Shown here in pieces: positions 34,480 to 43,557 of a stretch of DNA of 64,000 bases. Each line of letters opens with the position of its first letter. The first letter of the stretch is position 1. The DNA comes from Vesta saturnalis (lineage: Eukaryota; Arthropoda; Insecta; Coleoptera; Lampyridae). The translations under genes were made by a program, and so were the position numbers. The stretch covers positions 1,187,001 to 1,251,000 of the forward strand of contig JARFJB010001598.1 of NCBI GenBank assembly GCA_036346205.1. The letters are read 5' to 3'. The notes below the pieces were generated by a model. The model worked only from the letters and a program-made list of their open reading frames with translations, ran no database searches and had not been told where the DNA came from.

Positions 34480-35274
34480 AACAAATGATAATTACATTGA
34501 TAGCTTTTCAATAATATATCTGTGTACTGAAGTATAATGAAGGGGCCTAAACCAAAAATTTTATAATTCTCATTTATTTTAGTACTAGAACCGTGATATG
34601 GTTCTATCCAAGTAGTGTAACCTGTGCTAGTAGCACCCATTCAGATATTAAAACCATGCCGTATTGGTTTACCCTTGATAAACTGTTTACAACCGTGTCT
34701 TCCATAGTATGGCACCATCGATTCGTCAACACAATGATATTGTTTGTAAGGAGCAAAGTTTAGAAAATTTGTATTTAGTATCAAAAAATTCTCTTACCTT
34801 TCCAAAACGATCGTTCCTAAGTAGTTTATCATTATCGCAAGCATGCAAGTTTGTCAGAATAAACTCGAATCGATCTCGTGACATGCAATTTGCAACCAGC
34901 TCATTCCTAGTATCAGTAGATAGTTCCCAGTACATGCGTCTTCTTGGCAATGGTACGTATCCACTTAACAATAAAATACAATTCATTTCTTTATTTGACA
35001 CATTCCCTACTTTAGTTTTCTTTGCGGCATATTCGTCATCATCTTCATTTCTAATAATTTCGGCTTAAGCACGCAATTGTGTCGCCGGAAGATCATCTAG
35101 AGTCGCAAATTCCTCATCTCCCGAGTCTTCGTCTCTCAGAATATCACTTGCAATATCCGGTGGCAGTACTGCTATATTAATATTTGCAGCTGTGATATCG
35201 TCTTCGTCTTCCAAACTTGCTAATAACTGCGTAAGTGTTAACCCTCTGCAATGTAATTTATATTTATTATTCAT
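34480..35274 (-). pseudogene. piggyBac transposase a, truncated by PLE junction
   Basis: Starts at Met 35274 with an acidic N-terminal region (EDEDDITAAN, LRDEDSGDEEFATLDDLPA). One in-frame stop at about 35066 interrupts it. It continues with NEDDDEYAAKKTK and the piggyBac core SNKEMNCILLLSGYVPLPRR, RMYWELSTDTRNELVA and MSRDRFEFILTNLH. After a frameshift near 34780 the first catalytic Asp is in HCVDESMVPYYGRHGCKQ. After an in-frame stop near 34641 come TGYTTWIEPYHGSSTKI and YHLFFD, where the second catalytic Asp should lie and where the gene meets the PLE. The C-terminal third was not found on the other side. No TTAA terminus was identified. Confidence 0.85.
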
Positions 35275-35346
35275 GTGGATATGCCTATTGTCCTATAAAA
35301 GGACAGTGAAGTTTACAATGACGTAGTTTGCCATAAGCTAATTGTA

Positions 35347-36163
35347 CAGGGTGGCCAACTAAGAATGCGAGGTACTGTATCTGGAAAACTATCCATCGTA
35401 GAGGCTTGCGCAAAAAAAAGTTATTACTAAAACAGCCAATACAAAAACCTGGAAAATATTTTCAAGTTTCTGGAATGGCCGCTAGGGGGCATAACTGCAA
35501 TCTTGAATCTAAAAAAGTGATGTTTCTGTGAATTCTGCTATATTAACCTAATAAAAAATAACTGATCTTTAAAGTCTAGGATAATCTGAACTTTTTTTGT
35601 TTAGCACTTTTTGACGTATGTCTAAAAATAAAGTGGTGGGGGGTATGCAAAGATTTCCTTAAATAACCCCTGTATCTTCGAAACGGCTAAGCCGATTTTA
35701 ACAAACTTGGGCGCGTTGAAATGAGCTATTCTTGGGCTACAAGCGTTATAATATTTGAAGTTTTGTTAGTTTCACATGTCGTCGCTAGAGGGTTTTGTTC
35801 GGCATTCCGACAGAACCGGTTAATTTTCGTAAAAAAATTAAATGCATTGGTATGACTTTTTTCATGAACAAGTAGCTAAATGATGCCTAAACAATCTCGC
35901 GAAAACCGCATCTCGATATCTTGTTCCTAACCTAAAATATTGGCCAAAGAAAACTTTATACGAAAATCCCTTAAATTTTTATTTTTTTTTAACTATATTT
36001 TTCTGGAATTGTTTCTATTATGTAAGTTGCGGTCCTAAAAAGGACCGATTTAAAAGAGGAAGGTTTTTAATGCTCCCGTAAATGCTCGAAATGCTGACCA
36101 TCACTCTGTGCATTACTGAGGCCTCTTGTGGGTAGACAAAACTGCAGCTTCAATTTCGGCTCT
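35347..36163 (+). repeat. left TIR of mariner E, including an inverted copy of the transposase 3' end
   Basis: 36050-36163 is the reverse complement of the last ~33 codons of the transposase and its 3' flank (37347-37465). The rest pairs with 37466-37523 and 40037-40626. Confidence 0.88.
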
Positions 36164-36171
36164 GAATAGGT

Positions 36172-36306
36172 TACCTAGAAATTGCGATTTTAAATGTTTG
36201 TAAATTTATTCACCAGAATAAAATCATCCTTTTTGAAATTACTAGAAATTGCGATATTAAATGTTTGTAAATTTATCCACCAGATTAAAATCACCTTTTT
36301 TGAAAT
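36172..36306. repeat. ~66-bp tandem duplication
   Basis: Two copies of ACTAGAAATTGCGATATTAA-type sequence ending TTTTTTGAAATT, just inside the left TIR. Confidence 0.85.
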
Positions 36307-36516
36307 TACTACGGGGAAGTAAGCAATGCTAAAAGTTATACGAAAGGCCTATTTTTTGTTTGTTTAAATGCATATTCACTATGGATATATACGAAAAATA
36401 CAATTAATAGAAGCAGGCAATGGAAACAGATACCTAAACAAAACATACATAATCCTCAAATTGTCAATAGTTGTCAATACTTTACCGTTACTTTGAGAAA
36501 TTTTTGTGCTTTCAAA

Positions 36517-37445
36517 ATGTGTTTGACGAATAATGAAGCTGTTGATATGCTTGCGGTTTATTTTGAATGTCTTCAGAATGCTGCAGTAGCTAAAAGAGTT
36601 TACGCAGCTCGATATCCAAATCGGCGTCCTTGCGATGTAAGAGTTTTTCCCCGATTAGTGGCGAGCTTACGAGCCAATGGTAGTTTTCGGCCTACGTTTC
36701 AACGGCAAAGAATTGGAAGAACACAAGAAAATATTAACCGTGTACTGGACTATATTGAAGGAAATTCTCATATTAGCACAAGAGCATTATCCACTGAGTT
36801 GGGCATATCACGAACAATGGTTCAAAATATTTTGAAGGACCATAGGTAAGTTCTAATGGCCATCAAAATATATAGGTATTCGTTTAAACTGTTTTTAATT
36901 ACTTTAAGAATGCACCCATATCATGTCATGAAGTTCAGCGCCAAGGACGTTCGAGTTTAAATGTATGGTGTGGCATACTGGGAGGCAGAATTATTGGGCC
37001 ATATTTTTTTCGAACAACCCCTAAATGGCAACGTATTTCTTGATTAGCCAATCAATTACCGTTGTTGTTGGAAGGTGTGCCTCTGGAAACAAGGCAAAAA
37101 TTGTTTTTGCAGTTGGATGGTTGCCCAGCACATTTTGCTATTAATGTGCGAGAGCATATTAATACAGTATTTCAACAGCGGTGGATTGGAAGAGGAAGTC
37201 TGTTTCCATGGTCTCCGCGCTCGCCAGACTTAACTTGCCTCGATTTTTATTTATGGGGGCGCTTAAAGGACATCGTGTTTCGGACTAAACCTACTACTAG
37301 AGAAGATATGAAAAACCGGATACGTAATGCAATACGTAACATACCGAGAGCCGAAATTGAAGCTGCAGTTTTGTCTAGTCATGAGAGGCTTCAGCAATAC
37401 ATAGAGCGTGATGGTCAGCATTTCGATCATTTACGGGGGCATTAA
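36517..37445 (+). pseudogene. mariner/Tc1-type transposase E (DD41D), with intron and internal deletion
   Basis: The likely start is Met 36517 (upstream Met 36493 is in frame). Residues 1-50 are the DUF4817-type HTH (NNEAVDMLAVYFECLQNAAV, AARYPNRRPCD); a second helix set reads ISTRALSTELGISRTMVQN. The exon runs to CATAG|GTAAGT at 36845/36846. A 63-nt intron with acceptor TTTAAG at 36908 joins it to MHPYHVM. The region with the first catalytic Asp (the W-x-D-E-A block) is missing. A different frame then gives SSLNVWCGILGGRIIGPYFF, a stop, and FLQLDGCPAHFAINV (second Asp) and SPDLTCLDFYLWGRLKD (third Asp) with exactly 41 residues between. It ends at 37445. Its last codons belong to the right TIR. 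Cannot encode an active enzyme without the first Asp. Confidence 0.85.
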
Positions 37446-37753
37446 AAACCTTCCTCCTTTAAATCGGTCCTTTTTAGGGCCGCAACTTACATAATAGAAA
37501 CAATTCCAGAAAAATATAGTTAACCCTTTCCGTACGGCAACATCGGCGGAGTTTTACTTCCACACAGACGGGAGTTTTTTCCGTGCCTCACAGGCGGCTG
37601 TCGTCTATTTCCGTCACTACGGAATCTTGCGTTATTTAGTAGTAAAACAATAAAAACGTATACGATTTTAGAAAAATTTATGTTTTAATTATCAAAATGA
37701 ACAGAAACAAAGAAAAAACGAAACTAACAAATATGAGAAACACTTTTCGTAAC

Positions 37754-39775
37754 TTAGAATTTTTTTTTTGTATGATACGTTGTAAAACAAGTGATACATA
37801 AACCAACATTACACTCTCTGCGCATAATTTTAGTCTCCTTCCGCTTTTTACTTGGGGTACAAACTTTGCATCTCCTTACTTGATATTTTCCATCTTTGCG
37901 AGCAACTGGAAAATGTCTCTCGAACAATCTAGCATTACCAACTTCATCGTGGTGCTGTTTGGGTTTTCTTGTTGGATACCTACAGACAAAGTAATATGTT
38001 TATGGAAAAAAAAAGAATTTGAATGGAACCTTTCTAATATTTGTCGAATAACTTCCAGACGAAATTTTGGAAATGGATCTCGCTTGGTGTTTTGAGTCGA
38101 ATATAAGGCATGAGCATTCAACATACATATATCCAGCGTGTGAAAAAATAGCTTTTTATGCCACTTAATGCTTTTCCGTGTGGAATCAGTGGTGCTTATC
38201 ATCATGTCGGTACGATCAATGGCCCCCATGTGTTTATTATACTCAATCACACATAGGGGCTTTTTTTTGAATTCGTTCGTTACTCTGTCTATTTTTTGAA
38301 GAGTAACTATTTCATTCGCATGAAAGGTTGTGAGCAGAACCACATCCCGCCGGTCTTTCCATTTTACAGCCAACATATTCGTACTGCTTCTGTATTCAAC
38401 TTCCCTTTTCAGTTTTTCTTAAAATCAGGCATTTGCTTTCTGTTTTGACGGACAGTTCCGCATGAATTGGTTTTGTGTTTGTACAGATATATCGATACAG
38501 AGGGGCTGGTATTATAATTGTCACTGTAAAAAGAGTGGCCTTTATTTAAATATGGCTCCAGAAGTTTGACTACCGTAGAGCCAGAAGAACCAAGATTGTC
38601 GATTATGTTAATATTGGTATTTTTTCCCACATACACCAGAAAGTCTAAAACGAAGCCGGTTTCGCAATCGCACACAACATACAACTTAATTCCAAAGCGG
38701 TGCTTTTTGGTTTGAATATATTGTTTAAAGGATAACCGCCCTTTAAATAAAACCATTCTCTCGTCAACGACGAGGTTTTCAAAAGGATAAAACTGACTCT
38801 GAAATTGTGATTTTATCATGTCCAATATAGTTCCTACCTTATGCATACGGTCATTTTGGTCTCTTTCCTCGTTGTTGGAAAAGTGCAAGTATTGTAATAT
38901 TTTAAGATACCTGTCGCGGCTCATGTGTTCTCTAAAACAAGGAGTGCTAATCAAAGTATCTTTGGACCAATAATCCTTTATATCTGATTTTTTCTGGGGC
39001 ATTAATAATGTTAAGGCTATAAAAACGAACAACTCAGGCATGTCTATATCTTTCCAATTGTTGGCTTTTTGTTGCCGGGCATACCGATTAATTTCAACTA
39101 CAATATTACCGGCAATTTCTTCTGTGAATAAATTTAAGAAGTAGTTTGCTTGCTGCGTTTCATTTAAAAGATTATCATTTTTTAACCCACTGTTAGTATC
39201 GTCAAACACGTGCCTTGTAGGAAGAAATTCCATTTGATTCCAACTTATTTCCACATTTTCAATATCCTCTGAACTATCTTCTAAATTTTCTTCGTCACCG
39301 TTGTTATCATGACCTTTGTTATCGTCATCTTGCTCTTTTACTTCGCTTTCCAATCCCTCATCTTCACTATCAGATTGGGGAAGATACTCACTACCGCTGT
39401 CCGAATACGGCTCATCATCACTTACGTATATACTTTCGTCACACAAACTTTTTAAAATGTTATTGATGTCCAATTCACTTAAACCACAGTGGTCACTATA
39501 TTTTGGTTTTTTGCACCGTTCAGAGGTCCTAGAGGGACCAGCATGCGCTTCTGACGACATTCTAAGCAATACTACTCACTACCGCTGTCCGAATACGGCT
39601 CATCATCACTTACGTATATACTTTCGTCACACAAACTTTTTAAAATGTTATTGATGTCCAATTCACTTAAACCACAGTGGTCACTATATTTTGTTTTTTT
39701 GCACCGTTCAGAGGTCCTAGAGGGACCAACATGCGCTTCTGACGACATTCTAAGCAATACTGGCGCGAATACCAA
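37754..39775 (-). pseudogene. piggyBac transposase b, nearly intact, two frameshifts
   Basis: The first Met of the outer copy is at 39775, but the first ~60 codons are tandemly duplicated and the uninterrupted frame begins at Met 39569. The N-terminal 100 residues are very acidic. The core has VEINRYARQQ, IALTLLMPQKKSDIKDYWSK and MSRDRYLKILQYLHFS. Catalytic Asps are in NLVVDERMVLFKGRLSF, SFYSDNYNTSPS and GAIDRTDMM. A 1-nt shift near 38420 is followed by LKREVEYRSS and the frame ending with the third Asp. A second shift near 37940 leads to the Cys-rich C-terminal domain: RRCKVCTPSKK, RECNVGLCITCF and TTYH, with a stop at 37754. Two single-base repairs away from open, it is the best-preserved piggyBac here. 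Confidence 0.9.
39399..39775. repeat. tandem duplication (~175-190 bp) of the piggyBac b N-terminal coding region
   Basis: Codons for MSSEAHAGPSRTSERCKKPK...YSDSGSE occur twice (39569-39399 and 39748-39575), differing by a few bases. The upstream copy runs into a stop. Confidence 0.92.
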
Positions 39776-40662
39776 CCGAACTTACCGCATCGCCGGATGT
39801 CGTCTATGATCGACGGTGTCGGCTATACCCGACAGCCGCCTGAGTAGAAAGTGCTTTAGTGACGGAACGTATACGACAGCAGTCTGTGTGTAAAGTATAT
39901 AATTTATACATGTCGTATACGTACCGACAGCCGTCCAGGAAGACAGTAAATATACTGTCGTGTATACACGACAGCCGCCCGTGCGGCACAATTCTTCAGT
40001 GTCGCGTATACACGACAACCGTACGGAAAGGGTTAAAAAATATAAAAATTTAAGGGATTTTCGTATAAAGTTTTCTTTGGCCAATATTTTAGGTTAGGAA
40101 CAAGATATCGAGATGCGGTTTTCGCGAGATTGTTTAGGCATCATTTAGCTACTTGTTCATGAAAAAAAGTCATACCAATACATTTAATTTTTTTGCGAAA
40201 ATTAACCGTGTCTGTCGGCATGTCGAACAAAGTCCTCTAGCGACGACATGTGAAACTAACAAAACTTCAAATATTATAACGTTTGTAGTTCATGTAGCTC
40301 ATTTCAACGCGCCCAAGTTTGTTAAAATCGGCTTAGCCGTTTCGAAGATACAGGGGGTTATTTAAGGAAACCTTTGAATACCCCCCACCACTTTATTTTT
40401 AGACATATGTCAAAAAGTGCCAAACAAAAAAAGTTCAGAATTCACAGAAACCTCACTTTTTGGATTCAGGATTGCAGTTACGTCCCCTAGCGGCCATTTC
40501 AGGAATTTGAAAATATTTTCCAGTTTTTTGTATTGACCGTTTTAGTAATAACTTTTTTTTTGCGCAAGCCTCTACGATGGATAGTTTCCCAGATACAGTA
40601 CCTCGCATTCTTAGTTTGCCATCCTGTACATAAGCAAACAAATACTATATTGCTTCTTTAAT

Positions 40663-40932
40663 TCATATGCAATAATAATTTGCATAGAAACGTAAATATA
40701 CGCTATTCAATAATGGCAATTTACACACCCTTTCAACTTGAAGTGTATGGGTATATCCATCTTTCCTAAACTCACTAATTAAATTAGATATTGTTATTCC
40801 GGCTTTACGAAATATAACAAAATGACAGTAAAGGAATCTTCCCCACACATCAACAACTATTATTACGTAGTGACATCTATGAAACAATGACTCAAATGTG
40901 TGTAGTACAGGAAACTTTTCAACAATATCTAA
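40663..40932 (-). CDS. unrecognised minus-strand open frame (~90 codons)
   Basis: Reads LDIVEKFPVLHTFESLFHRC, VIIVVDVWGRFLYCHFVIF and ISNLISEFRKDGYTHTLQVE. Composition is protein-like rather than random and the frame is open back to a possible splice acceptor (ACAG) near 40935. It lies just beyond mariner E, on the side where the piggyBac a gene would have its 5' region. I do not recognise the family. It may be an exon of a host gene or of another mobile element. Confidence 0.35.
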   Translation of the reverse strand, partial: LDIVEKFPVLHTFESLFHRCHYVIIVVDVWGRFLYCHFVIFRKAGITISNLISEFRKDGYTHTLQVERVCKLPLLNSVYLRFYANYYCI

Positions 40933-40984
40933 TTCCTGTTTTTAGGACACCTGGCATATCTGGGTTAATACGCAAATAGGGTTT

Positions 40985-41165
40985 AGAGTTATGAACTTTT
41001 TTCTAATTCGCCCTCTATGCAACACGCTCATTTCCTAGATGGACTGTTCAAAAACGGCATAATCGATGTATTTTAATTATAGAAATATTATTCTAAAGTA
41101 AAATTAAGCTTTAGAAGTTATGATTTTTTTCTAATTCATGCTCTAACGTGACACCCTTACTCTAA
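40985..41165 (-). repeat. inverted copy of the 33.04-33.24 kb repeat
   Basis: The reverse complement carries GTTTTTGAACAGTCCATCTA and AATAATATTTCTATAATTAA, both present on the plus strand near 33050-33150. Confidence 0.7.
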
Positions 41166-42290
41166 ATAAAGTAGATGCAGATAAATTATTAATTGTATGT
41201 AATTAATGTGTATTATGATATAATTAAACTATTATTTTTTCTCTTTATAGAAATTTTATTTGTATAAATGTAATCGCCATCTTTATTTATTCTAGCCGTA
41301 CCCATAATTGTCTCAATTGTATTACAATTTATTTCAAAGTACGCAGGACTATAAATGTTATGTACCGATTTTTCATTTTCTTTAGAGGGCGTAGTTTTCA
41401 GAAAATGCGAAATTTTTCCCGATTAGCGCGTTAATAGTTGTATTGAGTAAGCAGTTTTAGCTTTTTTAGTCTTTCGATCCGGATCGACTTTTTTCTAGTA
41501 AAAGTTACTCGAGCATCAACCATTTTTTCACTTTGTTGTTTCATTCAAGTTTGCTAAAGTTTATAAAAAAAAAAAGAAAACAGATTAAGATTGGTTTAAC
41601 TAAGATAACTGAGTGACCTTGTTTCGGATATACATATTGACATTTTTTTACATATTTACGAGTTTACATCATCATTAATTATATTTCGATCTCTATGAAT
41701 ATCCACGCCTACTATCAAGTATGTTAAAAATTGTGAGAATATACGCAAAAGCAAATATTACATTTCAACATTAATTAATCTTTACCATTGTTAAATTAAA
41801 AATAATGCACTAATTCTACTTAGAAGGGCAGTAAAATAAACTGGGTCCTAATATGGGTATGTTTCTGACGTAAAAAATAATACGAAAAAGGTAACGCATG
41901 GGGTTTTACAGTGTTGTGGTTGTTGTCTTTCAGGTAGGCAACAAAATTAATTACTACTTTTTATTTTCATTTGGCCAATTATGCGGAATTTTTTTGCTGA
42001 TTAATGTAAAGAGCGTTAGGAACAATGACTAATTGAAAGGGTTATTTCCATTTTTGTATTTTAATTTTAATTAATTTTACGTTTTAATTAAGTTAATGTC
42101 GTTGAATTAAGGAATTAGATATTAAGGTGCGCGACTAAAGTCTCCTTCCCTTAACTATTAAACGAATAAAGGTTAACTGTTTTTGGAAATTGAAAGTTGG
42201 CGCCATGAGTACTGTCAACACAATGTTTATTAAATTATAAAGGTATTTCTTTCGTTACCGTTGTTTTGTTGTTTTTAAACTATGTTCTCA
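41166..42290. other. AT-rich, no gene recognised
   Basis: Nothing supported on either strand. Confidence 0.5.
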
Positions 42291-42671
42291 ATGGTACAAT
42301 TTGCGGTTTCTGTTGTTATTAATGGAACACTCTCACTGGAGGTATCTTAATTGCCTTTTTCATGAGTTTTAATTGTTTTTTAAAAGTACGGTTTCCAAGA
42401 CGGGACAGGTCGCGGCGACAAGTCGCTCACTCGTGGTTTTATTGAAGACGGTATGAAGTGGTTTGAAAACGCGACATATCGTTGCGACCGAACTTTCAGC
42501 CGCCGCGGTCGACGACACGACTGCTCAAAGAGCAGTACGGCGCGACACACCTGAGCGACATCATGTCGAGATGAATATTTTTACTCCCAGAAGATGGAGT
42601 GATTTTACAAGAAGAACAAAACAACCTCGTTTTTTTTACAAAATGCTGGGAAAATTGAGACCAAGGTCAAA

Positions 42672-42860
42672 ATGTTTGCTTTAACGAACGATTTGGAAGA
42701 AAAATATTCAATTCCGGAACAACCCATCTATCCACTGGCTATTCAACCACTCAATGATTGGGAACATATATCAGAAAATAGTTACGTTCAACATTCTAGT
42801 TCTGATCAACCCCCACCATGGTCGGCAGCCAGTATGTATTCGGGGTCTTCTTGTTCTTAA
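42672..42860 (+). CDS. candidate host exon / small protein of 62 residues
   Basis: A clear break in base composition: 42390-42860 is GC-richer than the surroundings (CpG-containing GCGGCGACAAGTCGC, CGCCGCGGTCGACGACACG), unlike the mobile DNA around it. An ATG at 42672 opens a 62-residue frame of balanced composition: LTNDLEEKYSIPEQPIYPLA, LNDWEHISENSYVQHSSSDQ and PPPWSAASMYSGSSCS. An overlapping upstream frame (42463-42684) would act as an uORF. A good splice donor TAG|GTATGT lies at about 42927. This looks like a 5' leader plus first coding part of a cellular gene whose other exons lie outside, or a small protein. The family is not recognised. Confidence 0.4.
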   Translation: MFALTNDLEEKYSIPEQPIYPLAIQPLNDWEHISENSYVQHSSSDQPPPWSAASMYSGSSCS

Positions 42861-43557
42861 TTTAGTACATTGGAATATGATGACTCAACCTATAAAAAGT
42901 AGAATATGATTCACAGAAATGAAGTAGGTATGTTTTTTCTTGTATGAGATTTAGATGAAAAAGTAACTGTGGCGATTTAATTTTGCTAGGCAGCAATATA
43001 CCCATACCTGATCGTTAATAGTTGTCGTGTCCAAATTAATTGGCCGATAACATATTCTAAAATTTGTCTCAATAACTTAAACTGCATTCTCCGTTACTCT
43101 TCGAGCACGACTCAATCTAAAATTAAAGACAGCTTCTGTGATTTTCTCTTGCAGATTTTCTGGTGCATGGCTTCATAATATGTTTGTTTAAACGAAAAGC
43201 TCATCACCTACTATTACATGAGGCACTATCTTATCTGACCCAGGTAGTTTACAAGCGTCAGGAAATCCGAATGGACCATTTAAAACTTGTCCCTGTTGCA
43301 TTTCAAAAATATTCCGGTATCTCCATCTCTTCCAAAGGATCCAACATCAACAGCACTAAATTTATAGTTTGCATCCACCATCGCCAGAAGTACAGTGGAA
43401 AAAAAAGTCGTTGTAATTATGGAATAATGAACCTGAGTTCCATTTATAAGCAAATTCTGCTGTTTTTTGTTTAAAATCAATGGTATTGGAGTATTAAAAA
43501 AATTGGCACCAATTTAGTTTTCAACAATGACAGCGTATTTTTTACTATAGTACTTAA

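Larger units (their letters stand above)
37524..40032 (-). mobile_element. piggyBac element b inserted in the right TIR of mariner E
   Basis: Termini CCCTTTCCGTACGG at both ends (inverted) lie between two TTAA copies (37520-37523 and 40033-40036). The undisturbed left TIR of mariner E shows the empty site with a single TTAA in the matching position. Subterminal repeats of CGACAGCCG occur near both ends (about 37590-37600 inverted; several at 39820-40020). Length 2,509 bp, close to full size. Confidence 0.95.
35347..40626 (+). mobile_element. mariner-like element E with ~0.8-kb TIRs, carrying a piggyBac
   Basis: Tips CAGGGTGGCCAACTAAGAAT and, inverted, CAGGATGGCAAACTAAGAAT are flanked by TA (35345-35346 and 40627-40628). 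The left TIR spans 35347-36163. The right TIR is split by a piggyBac: 37347-37523 plus 40037-40626. Together the arms are inverted copies of about 770-817 bp. Without the piggyBac the element is about 2.77 kb. It contains one plus-strand transposase pseudogene whose 3' end is part of the right TIR. Confidence 0.92.
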
